Shown: positions 41,800-51,330, counted from the stretch's first letter. The stretch is DNA of 64,000 nt from Candidatus Obscuribacterales bacterium (GCA_019637435.1 JAHBVO010000002.1:1465519-1529518); one strand, 5' to 3'. Notes: generated by a model from the letters alone, not told the origin. Made by a program: numbers and translations.

Positions 41800-43509
41800 G
41801 TGGAAAATGAATTGCAGTTGAAAGAAGATGGTGAGAACGATGAACTGATCGTTCCCAATCACTCGCGCAAACGTATGGTGTCGTGGGTAGTGTCACGGTT
41901 CGCGCTTCGACAACGAAAGTTCTTCTGGATCTGGATTGTTTCGGTTTCGCTAATTGTGTTTTTCTCGTCAGGGATAATTCTCAATGCTTGCGTGCGACTG
42001 CCGCTCTTCTTACTATCGCAAATCCCCATGATAGGGCAGTTTTCGCAAAAATTTCTGGAAAGCGACTTTGGAAAAAGAGCCAATGAATATGTGACGTTTA
42101 TGGCGAATAACTCACCTCTCGACAATGCAATGAGAGGCTGTATCGATTTTCTTTGGACTGCGACCAGCTTCTCAAATTCGAATTCTGTATTTATGGTCGT
42201 AGGTATTCTATCCGTTTGTGCGTTCGCACTTTTGCTATTTCAGTTGATGAAGTCGCCCTCCAGCCTTTGCTTTAGCAAAGCCGGGCTAAGCCTCACCTGG
42301 GGCTTTTTCGGCTTGCAGCGTGCTGGACCTCTGGTGGCATGGTCGGAGGTAATTGGAATCCGTCTGCGTCGGGAAGGAGGCACAGAGTCGCCTGACGGAA
42401 AAATCGATATTGTCTACTCTCAGCCGCGTGTGCTTTACCGGATGATTGAGCCTGCTAACGCTGCTAATGAAAACAGGTTTACAATCGATCTCAGGAACGT
42501 AGATAGGTTGGAGACGCGTCATAGACTTGGTGAGCTTTTGGAACGTTACGCGCCACCGAATACGATGCCACCGGAAGTTTCCGAGATTCTATCCGCAACC
42601 GCTTCCAACACCTATACCGAGCTGTGGCTTCAGGCGCTGACCGCTCCGTCAAAGCGAGAATCGCTGGAACCGCTTCCCGAAGGGAAGCAGCTACGCGAAG
42701 GAATGTATTTAATTGCCGGGCAACTTGGCGTCGGCGGGCAGGGCACTGCCTACATCGCTGAATTTGGAGATAGGCTGAAGACGGGCTCTACCGAATCCGG
42801 ACAAAAACTTTCTCTTGTTGTGAAAGAATTTGTCTTGCCGCTTTACGTTGACTCTAATTCGCGCAAAGCCGCGCTTCGTTCATTCCTCGATGAAGCAGAC
42901 TTGCTTAAGAAACTCGATCACGAGCGCGTCGTTAAATTGAACGATTGTTTTGTTGAAGACCATCGTGGATATCTTGTCATGGAACGAGTGCATGGTGAGT
43001 CGCTTAAGCAAATTGTCACCGCTGGTGGTGCTTTGACCGAGTCGCGCGTCTTGAACCTGTTGAGTCAAATGCTCGATGTTCTCAACTATCTTCATAGTCA
43101 GAAACCGCCCGTGGTGCATCGGGACTTTGCGCCGGACAATCTGATTCTTGGAGATGATGACGTTTTAAAACTCGTAGATTTCAACGTGGCTCAACAAGCT
43201 GAGAACACGATGACTGGAACGATTGTCGGGAAACAATCATACGTTCCACCCGAGCAACTGCGGGGGATGGCGACGCCGGCTAGCGATATTTATGCCATGG
43301 GTGCGACGTTGTACTTCATGCTCACAGGTCTGGACCCGGAGCCGTTATCGGTTTCTCATCCAAAATCTGTTGCAGCGCATGTGAGTGAAGAGCTTGATGC
43401 GATAGTGGCTCGATGTACGCAGTTGGATGAGCGTGAACGATTCAAGAGCGCTCTTGAGGTTCAAACAGCTTTGGAAAGTCTGTCTGGCTTCGAACCGCTC
43501 TATCGGTAA
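41800..43509 (+). CDS. Membrane Ser/Thr kinase, second copy, with DFN in place of DFG
   Basis: 569 residues, GTG start four bases after the previous stop. The layout matches the preceding gene: membrane helices at about 42-68 and 127-148, a strand-rich PH-like part at about 150-250 (KAGLSLTWGFFG...LVAWSEVIGIRL...LGELLERYAP) and a kinase domain at about 290-560. The kinase has LGVGGQGTAYIAEFG, Lys in LVVKEF, HRDFAPDNLI, then DFNVAQQ where DFG is expected, and GTIVGKQSYVPPEQLRG. The metal-binding Asp is kept, so activity is possible. GTG start and tight spacing suggest coupling. A diverged tandem duplicate of 40302-41795. Confidence 0.8.
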   Translation: MENELQLKEDGENDELIVPNHSRKRMVSWVVSRFALRQRKFFWIWIVSVSLIVFFSSGIILNACVRLPLFLLSQIPMIGQFSQKFLESDFGKRANEYVTFMANNSPLDNAMRGCIDFLWTATSFSNSNSVFMVVGILSVCAFALLLFQLMKSPSSLCFSKAGLSLTWGFFGLQRAGPLVAWSEVIGIRLRREGGTESPDGKIDIVYSQPRVLYRMIEPANAANENRFTIDLRNVDRLETRHRLGELLERYAPPNTMPPEVSEILSATASNTYTELWLQALTAPSKRESLEPLPEGKQLREGMYLIAGQLGVGGQGTAYIAEFGDRLKTGSTESGQKLSLVVKEFVLPLYVDSNSRKAALRSFLDEADLLKKLDHERVVKLNDCFVEDHRGYLVMERVHGESLKQIVTAGGALTESRVLNLLSQMLDVLNYLHSQKPPVVHRDFAPDNLILGDDDVLKLVDFNVAQQAENTMTGTIVGKQSYVPPEQLRGMATPASDIYAMGATLYFMLTGLDPEPLSVSHPKSVAAHVSEELDAIVARCTQLDERERFKSALEVQTALESLSGFEPLYR

Positions 43510-43590
43510 GGGGTGGCGGCTGTTCGGCAAGAGTGGCGAATTTCAGTGTATATTAGCAATCATGTTTACAGATTTGTAGAGGGCTTCCGA

Positions 43591-44301
43591 ATGCACCGGC
43601 GAATTCTTTGGATTCTTGCTATTGCCGTTCCCCTTGCGTGTTTTGCAGCCGGGACGGCTTTTGCTGGGACACCGAACACCGGTTCATTTGACGTGGAGCA
43701 GTCAGTAAACTCCGCTCGCGCCGCCAGCGAGTTATCGAGAGATAGTGCCAATTTAGAGGCGTTGATAAACATAATCGCCAACAGTTTTGAAATTCTTGCT
43801 TTCACTGCTGGTGGTGAGTTCCTCTGGGGCGCAATTGCAGCTGTTCTTCGGAAAAGAGGCAGTATTGCCAAACTGTTTTTCACTCTGATGATTATCTATC
43901 CGATTCTGGGTCTGGCCGCTCCTGGCGTAATAAATTGGATAACTGCAAGCTGCGGAGAAAGTTATCTCTGGTTCGTTCTTGCAGCTGTGGCTGCCGTCGG
44001 TATTCTTGGGGTTCTGCTTTTAATATTCTGGACGTTCTTGCCGTCGTTTATGGCGTTTAGAGACTCCCATCCGAAGAGGAATTGGATTCTATTTGGTAAT
44101 TTTTTTGCGTGGCTCCCATTCTGCTGGCCTATTCTGATTTATGTCGCTCTTGGGCATAGTTCATCAGTCAACGAGACTTGGACTCAGACGATAAGGCGGT
44201 TCGCGAGTAGAACCACTCTATGGAAAGCCGGAATCGTTTTATTTGTCCTGATGGGAATCCTTGGAGCGGTTTGGTCGTTCCTCTTCACCCCGTATCAGTA
44301 A
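43591..44301 (+). CDS. Polytopic membrane protein of unknown function
   Basis: 236 residues from ATG 43591, chosen because GAGGG precedes it and it begins a signal-like sequence (MHRRILWILAIAVPLACFAAGTAFA). An upstream in-frame GTG at 43513 lacks both. Four or five further membrane segments follow (about 67-95, 100-125, 133-160, 170-195, 210-232). No motif was recognised. It follows the kinase pair by 81 bases on the same strand and may belong to the same functional set. Confidence 0.65.
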   Translation: MHRRILWILAIAVPLACFAAGTAFAGTPNTGSFDVEQSVNSARAASELSRDSANLEALINIIANSFEILAFTAGGEFLWGAIAAVLRKRGSIAKLFFTLMIIYPILGLAAPGVINWITASCGESYLWFVLAAVAAVGILGVLLLIFWTFLPSFMAFRDSHPKRNWILFGNFFAWLPFCWPILIYVALGHSSSVNETWTQTIRRFASRTTLWKAGIVLFVLMGILGAVWSFLFTPYQ

Positions 44302-44672
44302 ACCGTCAATAAACCGCCATTAGACCGCCAGCGCCAATCGTTTCAGCCTGCCTTCTGCCCATGCACCGGCTAGCTTTTGAAACTTCCCCTTTGAATCATG
44401 GGCGGTCCCGTTCCAATCGATCAAACTCAGCTTAATAATATGCAGACCGGCTCTTTCTGTCCTTGAAGAACCGGTACTGCCGATATGGACTGGATTGAAT
44501 TCATGAGATCCGTGCCGGTGAGGTCGAAAAATTGGCTTGAAAACGACCGCTGAAAGCTCGTCCAGTTTACAATTAAAGGACCATAAGCGCTCCCAAATGT
44601 GCAACTGAACGTACAATATGGGATTGGTAATTCCCCGAAATTCGCGATTAATTCGGGATGCAGAGGATTTAG
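44302..44672. other. 371-bp gap before the large TPR gene
   Basis: A minus-strand frame here (44320-44700) runs into the next gene, has no Shine-Dalgarno and looks non-coding. A TACAAT at 44612-44617 could be a -10 box for the TPR gene, without a clear -35. CCCGAA (44634-44639) and TTCGGG (44652-44657) form a small inverted repeat just before the GAGG Shine-Dalgarno. The separation suggests the TPR gene has its own promoter. Confidence 0.35.
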
Positions 44673-47384
44673 ATGACTCGACTGGAAACACTCGCATCAA
44701 ACGCGCTTGTTGAGCGCCTCAACAAAGATGGGCTTGATGCACAGTACAGCGGTGGAGTTGTCCATACTGGCGTAGACGCTCTCGATATCACGTGTTTGGT
44801 AGAACACGTCGACAATTCAATCCGTGGAAATTACAAATCAAAGGTGCTTTTCCTGGCCGCGCGGGAATCTTCGCTCAAGATAACTTTGTCTGCGACCGGC
44901 CATGGTGAGACTGAGGACGAGTCAGTGCTCGAAGCGGTAGGCAGTTACGCTGAGCACATCTGGCCTGTATTTCGTGCGGCACTCGGTCCCGAGTCGGAGA
45001 AGGCGGAGAAGAAGAAAGACGCAGATTCGGTAGATACTGCGAGGCTGACTTCACTTTGCGATGGTAAGTTTATCGCCTGGGATGTGTTTCTCGGACCTTA
45101 TCGCGTAGAAGGTACCGGAACGGAGAAGCTGCTTGCTTACATTAAGAAGGAGCTTCCCATCACGCTCTGCATGGATTCGATCGCCAGTTATTTGAACGAG
45201 CGGCGTGTTCACTGGGTCGAGTTATTGCTGGCCCGAAGCGAAGGTGACATATCCGGTTACGTCGCAATCGACGATAACAAGGACGCGGAAGCGCTCAAAT
45301 CGCTGGTGGATTTCCAATGGCCAGGCGAAGCGAACGGTCCGGAAAGTTTCAGTCAGTTTGTGATGTTGTGTCCGTCTGACCGTGAGGTGGACGAGTCTAT
45401 CCAAGCCGATCTCGAGCAAATTCGCGCGAGTGTTGTTAATGTCGAAGACATTCTTGCCTGCGAAGACTTCAGCAAGATCAGTCCGCGAGAGCTGCGCCGT
45501 GACCTTGAAATTTTGACCGGACTACTCGACAAGATTGCTGGAACAACCGACATTCTTAAAGCAAGAGCCGCTTTATACGGGGCTCTTGGAGAAATGGATA
45601 ATGCGCTGGCAGATCTCACAAAGGCAATAGATTCTCAACCTGACGACATCGACGCATATTATCGTCGAGCTCTTGTGCAAATCGACAAGGGCAATTTCGA
45701 GCAAGGCGAAATGGATCTCGAGAGCGCCGAGAATCTCGATGATAAGGATTTGCGCGTACGCTGGGGCTATGCTGTTCTCTACATTGCGCGGCAAGACTAT
45801 GGACGGGCGAAAGTTGAACTTGATGCCCTGCTGGAAGAAAATAACGAGAGTGATTACCTGCATTACTACCGTGCTGTTTGCAGTCACCACATCGGCGATT
45901 TCGAAACTGCGATGAACGACCTGAATCGTGCAATCGCGCTCAATCCCAACTATCTCGACGCCTATTACGAGCGCGGTCACATCCTCAGTCACATGGGTGA
46001 ACATGAGCGTGCATTGAGCGACTACAGCAGATTGGTGCTCATGGCTCCGGACAAAGCCGAGTATCTCGAAGCACGCGCATGGGAGTTCGACAAGTTAGGC
46101 GATCATGCCTCGGCTCTTGAACAGCTGAGCCGCGTAGAATCAATCGCACCGACACGACCGACATTGTTTGAGCTGCGATCGCGCGTTTTGTTCAAACTCA
46201 GTGAGTACGAAGACGCGATTCAAGCGGCTGATGAGGCGTTGAAACTGCTTCCATCATTTGCTGCGGCGTATGATCTGAAAAGCGAAGCATTGGATAAACT
46301 ATCACGGTTTGACGAGGGGCGGGTTGAACGAGTCAAAGCTGAGGAAGCCTGGCTGCGCGGAGAGCAGCCTATCCAGTATCCGGATGTTGATTGGAAAGAA
46401 CCGGAGTCGATCAAACAGGTCAATCTCAGTCAGTTAAGTTTAGTCGACCCTACGGAAAGCTTTGCAAGAAGGGGCGCTCTATATCAGGATCTTGGACTGC
46501 ACGAAAAAGCGGTTGTGCAATTCGAAAAAGGTTTGAAACGCGAACCGATGAATTCTGTTTTGTTGCAAGCTCGTGCCGCTTCTTATGAAGCTATCGGAGA
46601 ATGGGATAAGGCGCTGGCAGACGCAACCGCAGTGATCAGTTTGGAGCCGGAGGAAGAAGGTCACTACTACAACCGGGGCGCGATCTATACCCAGAAAGGC
46701 GAGTTAGGCAATGCTCTGGATGACTTCGCTCATGCGTTAGACATAAATCCCGATCACGCACAGTCGTACGCAGGCGCTGCTTACGCTCACATGGCAGCTG
46801 AGGATTACGCCAGTGCCGTAAGTCAATACAATCGCGCGATTGAACTTGTGCCAACGGAAGCGGACTGGTACTTGAGTCGGGCATGGTGCCTGCAAGCGTT
46901 GGAACGTTTCACTCAAGCAATTGAAAATCTAGACGAAGCGATTTCGCTGGATGATACCTTTGCTGACGCGTATTACTGCCGAGGCTTTGTGCGCAGCCGA
47001 ATGAAGCTGCGTGAAGAAGCCCTTCAAGACTTCAATACAGCAATAGAATACGACGAGTCATGCTCTGAGTATTACGTTTCCCGCGCCTGGGAGCATTACA
47101 AGATGGGCAACTTCACCGAGTCCCAGAAAGATTGTACCCGCGCACTGGAATTGGATCCTGAAGACCCTGCTCCATACGACACGATGGCGAGAATCAAATT
47201 GGATTCTGGCGATGCAGAAGGTGCGCTTGAACTGGCGTTAGAGGGACAGGATATTGCTCCTGAGTATCCTGATATCTACGACATCATCGCGCGCTGTTAC
47301 GAGGCTCTCGGTAAGAAAACCAAGGCAAAGCAAGCACGTGCAAAAGCAACGAAGCTAGGCTTTGTCGACGAAGACGAAGAATAA
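44673..47384 (+). CDS. Large TPR protein with DUF6348-like N-terminal domain
   Basis: 903 residues, start ATG 44673 with GAGG six bases upstream. Residues 1-105 (LVERLNKDGLDAQYSGGVVHTG... YAEHIWPVFRAAL) resemble DUF6348 (moderate confidence). About 130-270 is a second globular part. From about 285 to 900 there are some fifteen TPRs with typical residues (ALYGALGEMDNALADLTKAI, YYRRALVQIDKGNFEQGEMDL), broken by a linker near 545-585. There is no export signal, so the protein is likely cytoplasmic, as a scaffold. It is separated from the kinase operon by 371 bases but lies on the same strand, with similar TPR biology. Converges with the FAD gene after seven bases. Confidence 0.85.
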   Translation: MTRLETLASNALVERLNKDGLDAQYSGGVVHTGVDALDITCLVEHVDNSIRGNYKSKVLFLAARESSLKITLSATGHGETEDESVLEAVGSYAEHIWPVFRAALGPESEKAEKKKDADSVDTARLTSLCDGKFIAWDVFLGPYRVEGTGTEKLLAYIKKELPITLCMDSIASYLNERRVHWVELLLARSEGDISGYVAIDDNKDAEALKSLVDFQWPGEANGPESFSQFVMLCPSDREVDESIQADLEQIRASVVNVEDILACEDFSKISPRELRRDLEILTGLLDKIAGTTDILKARAALYGALGEMDNALADLTKAIDSQPDDIDAYYRRALVQIDKGNFEQGEMDLESAENLDDKDLRVRWGYAVLYIARQDYGRAKVELDALLEENNESDYLHYYRAVCSHHIGDFETAMNDLNRAIALNPNYLDAYYERGHILSHMGEHERALSDYSRLVLMAPDKAEYLEARAWEFDKLGDHASALEQLSRVESIAPTRPTLFELRSRVLFKLSEYEDAIQAADEALKLLPSFAAAYDLKSEALDKLSRFDEGRVERVKAEEAWLRGEQPIQYPDVDWKEPESIKQVNLSQLSLVDPTESFARRGALYQDLGLHEKAVVQFEKGLKREPMNSVLLQARAASYEAIGEWDKALADATAVISLEPEEEGHYYNRGAIYTQKGELGNALDDFAHALDINPDHAQSYAGAAYAHMAAEDYASAVSQYNRAIELVPTEADWYLSRAWCLQALERFTQAIENLDEAISLDDTFADAYYCRGFVRSRMKLREEALQDFNTAIEYDESCSEYYVSRAWEHYKMGNFTESQKDCTRALELDPEDPAPYDTMARIKLDSGDAEGALELALEGQDIAPEYPDIYDIIARCYEALGKKTKAKQARAKATKLGFVDEDEE

Positions 47385-47391
47385 CGTCAAC

Positions 47392-48837
47392 TCAGGATAC
47401 GGCCTGTGCCACCGTAGCTGGTGTCGGTGCCAGCTCTTTGAGCTTCTTCTTGACGCCTTCGCCAGCCAGTAGACCGCTCGTCGTAGCCTGTCCGACACCG
47501 CGCGTCCAGCTGCTGCTGTCGCCGATGATGAACAAGTTTTCGATGTTTGTTTCCATTGATTTATTCACGGCAATCGAATCCGGATAGCTTTTGCACTCAG
47601 GGGCGAACAATAGCGTCGAGTCATGCGCGACGCCCGGACAAATTTTATCGAGCGCGTCGAGATATTCCATGATGCTTGTCAGAATTCGGTGAGGGTACGC
47701 CAGCGAAATATCTCCGCACTCGGCTTCCAGAGTGGGTTTGATCATGTTGTTCGCGAGCGATTTTGTTCTTCTTCCTGCGCGCAAATCGCCCAGGCGTTGC
47801 ACTAGTGGTCCGCCGCCGGCAAGCATGTTGACGACTTTAGCGATGGTTTGTGAGTAAAGCTGCGGATCTTTGAATGGACGAGTGAATGTTTTCGAGACCA
47901 GAACCGCGAAGTTGTTGTTCTCGGATTTCTCAAACATCTTCGAGTGACCGTTTACGAGTACGTAGTCTCGATGGTTTTCCGGCGTGACATAGCCGCGAGG
48001 GTTGGAGCAGAAGTTGCGAACCACGTCGCCTGTGTGGCGGCTGATGTAGTAGAGCTTAGGTTCGTAGAAGCGCTTGTCCACTTCTTCTGTGAAGTAGCAG
48101 CTTGTTTCCACCCGCACGCCGATGTCTACCTGACCTGGGTAGATATCCAGCGCTTTGTAGAACTCTTGTTGTGTGAGCCAGTGTGCTCCGCCTCTGCCGA
48201 CCGACAGGATGCAGTAGTCGAAAATGTCTTCTTGTTCGTTGCTTGTTGGTTTGCGGTAGCCGTCGTGACGAACGGCGAAACGCTCTCCTCGTCTGGCTAC
48301 CGACTGGACTTTCGAGTCCCAGTGGAAAACGATGTTCGGACCTTTTTCGATAATTTCGTTGAGAATGCTGGTGTTGATTGCCGGCGCGTTGTCTGAGCCA
48401 CAGTGTAGCAGCTCCTGATAGTGGTATGTCATGCCGGCGAGCGTTGCGCGTTTGTTGATCCAATCGAGATCGTCTTTGTTTGGCTTTACGACTGGGATTT
48501 CGACCGGTGCATGAGTCAGAATTGTTTGTCGGACAGTGTCGAGGCGTTTCTGCAATTCCTGTTCGCCAATGAGCTCATAGAGGCGTCCACCGATCACCGG
48601 TGAGGCGGATAGGATAACCTTGAAGTCATTCCAGCTTCCGGCTGACTGGCCGGGAGCGCAATAGCTGCATGCCTTGGGCGGACAGACTGTGAGCTTGCCC
48701 TGATCGATCGGGCAGGCGTATCTTTTGCTGTACTGCGGTCCGACGTCGAAAACGTGTACTTCGACTGGCGCTCCTGCTAATTCTTTTAACGCGAAGAGAC
48801 CGGACGCACCCAGACCTACAAGGGCAAGCTTTTGCAT
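47392..48837 (-). CDS. FAD-dependent dehydrogenase, COG2509-like
   Basis: 481 residues from ATG 48837, where the Rossmann fold begins (KLALVGLGASGLFALKELAG); a longer frame to 48945 crosses three hairpins and is unlikely. CPIDQGKLTVCPPKACSYCAPGQSAGSWNDFK is characteristic of this uncharacterised FAD dehydrogenase family, with a Cys-rich patch. FIIGDSSSWTRGVGQATTSGLLAGEG is the C-terminal FAD-binding part. The reaction is not established. No Shine-Dalgarno precedes the ATG. Confidence 0.75.
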   Translation of the reverse strand: MQKLALVGLGASGLFALKELAGAPVEVHVFDVGPQYSKRYACPIDQGKLTVCPPKACSYCAPGQSAGSWNDFKVILSASPVIGGRLYELIGEQELQKRLDTVRQTILTHAPVEIPVVKPNKDDLDWINKRATLAGMTYHYQELLHCGSDNAPAINTSILNEIIEKGPNIVFHWDSKVQSVARRGERFAVRHDGYRKPTSNEQEDIFDYCILSVGRGGAHWLTQQEFYKALDIYPGQVDIGVRVETSCYFTEEVDKRFYEPKLYYISRHTGDVVRNFCSNPRGYVTPENHRDYVLVNGHSKMFEKSENNNFAVLVSKTFTRPFKDPQLYSQTIAKVVNMLAGGGPLVQRLGDLRAGRRTKSLANNMIKPTLEAECGDISLAYPHRILTSIMEYLDALDKICPGVAHDSTLLFAPECKSYPDSIAVNKSMETNIENLFIIGDSSSWTRGVGQATTSGLLAGEGVKKKLKELAPTPATVAQAVS

Positions 48838-48874
48838 AACTATTCGACGACTTTGAAAAGATTCTCCGGATGGC

Positions 48875-48950
48875 GTCCCGAGACCGGCTCGGGACAATGA
48901 CTTTGGTCTCCAGGACCAGAGCCAATGAATAATACCACTAATCAAGTGGT
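48875..48950 (-). promoter_or_regulatory. Three hairpins in a row upstream of the FAD dehydrogenase
   Basis: Perfect or near-perfect stems: 48875-48882 with 48888-48895 (8 bp, GTCCCGAG/CTCGGGAC, 5-base loop), 48901-48908 with 48914-48921 (8 bp with one G-T), and 48934-48939 with 48945-48950 (6 bp, ACCACT/AGTGGT). Reading the minus strand, the last is 60 bases after the acyltransferase stop and may be its terminator; the other two would lie in the dehydrogenase 5' UTR. Confidence 0.5.
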
Positions 48951-49009
48951 CCCCAATCAGATCTTTGCGAAATACGAGCTTTCTTAAACGGAATTAGAGC
49001 CGTTAGCCG

Positions 49010-50296
49010 CTATTTGAGAAAAACCGGCTTCCGTTTTGCTTCCAAACCGTGCAGCATCGATGAAATCTGGCTAAAGATCTCGTCCGTGACTTTCGCGACG
49101 GCTTCTTTCTTCTTTGACTTGTAAACTTCCAGGTGATCGTCCAGGTTAATCGGTTCGCCGACGTCGATGAGAACCAGACGCGCTCCTCGCAGAGTGGGCG
49201 CGCCACCGAAGACTTCTTGCTCCATGCGGTCGAGTACGTGCGAGTATCGTTCTTGCGACATGTGCTCCGTTACATAACCATCGTAGATAGCGATAAAATT
49301 CACCACACGATCGAGATCTTTGTAGCAAGACTTGATGTTAGCCGAAGTCTGCTCTCTGACTTGCTTTTCGTATTCGCTGGAGTTGCCGCCGTCTGTTTGA
49401 TAAATGTAATCGTCGAGGGTGTTGCGCAGAATTCGTACATTTTCCAGTTCTCGATTTCCTGCTGGAAGCTCGACATCAAGCTGTTTTGCAACTTTGGCTA
49501 GAATCGCGCGCCTGAGAGTTTCCACTCTTTGATTCATCGTCGCGTCTTCTTTCGGCTTCTGTTTGTACTCCTTTTCGAGCACCGAGAGAAGTTTTTCCGC
49601 GATGCGCCGAACTCTGAAGCGAGCAGAGTCTGAAGCGGATTCAATTTCGAGTTTGAGCTTGCCTTCTTCTTCGGCGAATGGAGAAAGGTTCAGCTTCGAC
49701 TCCAGACGACCAATCGACTCTCTGATGTTTGAACCGATGTCGTATGGATAGGTGTATTTGAGCGCCATCGGAATGATGTGTATTGTGTCATTGGGATTGG
49801 CTTTCTTGATGTCGCTGAGCGCCCAGAATGACATTTGCGCGGCTCCCGACTCAAGCGGAAGAAGCGTGTCGTTTTGCCTTGAAATTTCACCTTCCGGAAA
49901 CAAAACGAGCTTCTTTCGACCGGTCGAGAGAATTTCACGAGTCGTCTTAAACGACTCTCTATCGACTGCTCCTCGGACTACTGAATAAGCGCCCATATGC
50001 TGCAGCCACCAACCGTTTAAACCGTGATCCCAATCGAAAACTTCTCGCGCTGCAATAAAATTGAAGTCTTCGTCGACAAGTTTCGAGAACGCGAACATCA
50101 CCTGCGGATCGTGACGAAAGCTGTGATTAGGGCAAATGAGCGCCTTCTTCCCTTTCAGTTTTGTGAAACGTTCCAGTGCTTCAGGCGAGACACTAATTGT
50201 GGTGTCATTCAAACCCAACTTCATGTACAACGGCATTAAAAGTTTGACCATCGCGATCAGCAGCGGTGAGTCGAGCGGCGGTCTGAAGTCGAGCAT
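49010..50296 (-). CDS. PlsC-type acyltransferase with helical C-terminal extension
   Basis: 428 residues, ATG 50296 with GGGAG seven bases upstream. ICPNHSFRHDP (NHx4D, catalytic), GAYSVVRGAVDRES and LFPEGEISRQND (phosphate binding) are the acyltransferase blocks I-III, within about residues 45-200. The family acylates lysophospholipids or similar. Residues 210-428 are a helical, charged extension that PlsC enzymes (about 240 residues) lack. It ends in a region with DVGEPINLDDHL, which resembles an additional acyltransferase-like end. Specific substrate unknown. Confidence 0.82.
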   Translation of the reverse strand: MLDFRPPLDSPLLIAMVKLLMPLYMKLGLNDTTISVSPEALERFTKLKGKKALICPNHSFRHDPQVMFAFSKLVDEDFNFIAAREVFDWDHGLNGWWLQHMGAYSVVRGAVDRESFKTTREILSTGRKKLVLFPEGEISRQNDTLLPLESGAAQMSFWALSDIKKANPNDTIHIIPMALKYTYPYDIGSNIRESIGRLESKLNLSPFAEEEGKLKLEIESASDSARFRVRRIAEKLLSVLEKEYKQKPKEDATMNQRVETLRRAILAKVAKQLDVELPAGNRELENVRILRNTLDDYIYQTDGGNSSEYEKQVREQTSANIKSCYKDLDRVVNFIAIYDGYVTEHMSQERYSHVLDRMEQEVFGGAPTLRGARLVLIDVGEPINLDDHLEVYKSKKKEAVAKVTDEIFSQISSMLHGLEAKRKPVFLK

Positions 50297-50580
50297 CTAC
50301 AATCTCCCTGTCAAAACGAAGCGTTTAATGTCGAATGGTAACGCCGCGACTGATTGTCACGGCAAGGCTACTTTATCATATTGAAAAGTCGCCAATGCTC
50401 CACGGGCGACCGATAGGGGCGTTTCGCTCAGGAGTTTTCACGTCTCGGGAGCGCTGGAACCCAGGTTTAATAACAGACGTTCGCTCGCAACAGTGAAGAA
50501 AGTGATCGCATCGGATCGGTTTGCCCGATCCGATGCGACTAGAGTTGTGTTACGGTTAAAAGTAGCGTTTGAGCTTTGGC
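50297..50580. promoter_or_regulatory. Divergent promoter region with a 13-bp perfect hairpin
   Basis: This gap separates the acyltransferase and the deacetylase. CGCATCGGATCGG (50507-50519) and CCGATCCGATGCG (50525-50537) form a perfect 13-bp stem with a 5-base loop, 43 bases before the deacetylase start. No T tract follows on either strand, so a simple terminator is unlikely. Confidence 0.55.
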
Positions 50581-51285
50581 ATGATTAAATCTCTCCTCGA
50601 CCTCAAAATGGATATGATGACAGGCGCCTGCCGCTCCGTCCTGCCGTCCGGATACTGGCACCATCCGGAGGATTCGGTCGATTCGCCCTGCCACATGACG
50701 TTCGATGATGGACCCTTTCCGGAGACGACGCCAAAATTGCTCCAGATTTTGAACGAGCATAACGTCAAGGCAACTTTCTTTTTCACCGGATCGAATGTCG
50801 AACAGTTTCCGGAGCTCGTGAAGATGACACGCGAGCACGGGCATCAGATCGGAAATCACACGTATAAGCATTTACCGCCGCTGTTTATCCCGAAAGGTCT
50901 TTTTGAAAAGGAAGTAGATGCCACCAGTCTTTTAATCAAGAATGCCTGCGGCGAGGCTCCGACTGTTTTTCGACCACCATACGGTCTTATAGATTTCGAC
51001 AAAGCGTCTACGCTAACCGAGCGCGCTCTCACTTGTGTCTATTGGGGACCGGTCGCAGAGGACTGGAACGATGTCGGCGTGTCGGAAGTGGTGCGACGAA
51101 TCGTCAGGCAGACGCGCTCCGGCAGTGTGATTGTTTTGCACGAGAGTAGAAGGAATTCGAGACAGTGTCTCAAATCCACAGAAGAGATTTTGAAGTGGTC
51201 TGTCGCTAAAGGTCTGAAATTCGATCACATTCGACCTGAGAAAACCAGACCGACGTTCAAAAGTGATCTGACTCAACCCGCGTAA
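50581..51285 (+). CDS. Polysaccharide deacetylase (NodB domain)
   Basis: 234 residues from ATG 50581; TTG 50569 is an alternative and neither has a Shine-Dalgarno. The NodB motifs are complete: TFDDGP (metal Asp), HQIGNHTYKH (His-x3-His region), RPPYG, and VIVLHES. Typical members remove N- or O-acetyl groups from peptidoglycan or chitin-like polymers with a bound metal. No signal peptide is evident, which is unusual if it acts on the wall. It is divergent from the acyltransferase. Confidence 0.87.
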   Translation: MIKSLLDLKMDMMTGACRSVLPSGYWHHPEDSVDSPCHMTFDDGPFPETTPKLLQILNEHNVKATFFFTGSNVEQFPELVKMTREHGHQIGNHTYKHLPPLFIPKGLFEKEVDATSLLIKNACGEAPTVFRPPYGLIDFDKASTLTERALTCVYWGPVAEDWNDVGVSEVVRRIVRQTRSGSVIVLHESRRNSRQCLKSTEEILKWSVAKGLKFDHIRPEKTRPTFKSDLTQPA

Positions 51286-51330
51286 GAACCTGCTCGGTGT
51301 TCGTCAGCTCTGGAATCCCGTGGATCTGAA

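Noticed and set aside
44320..44700. 126-codon minus-strand frame
   Set aside because: It overlaps the start of the TPR gene, begins at TTG with no ribosome site, and has no recognisable composition or motif.
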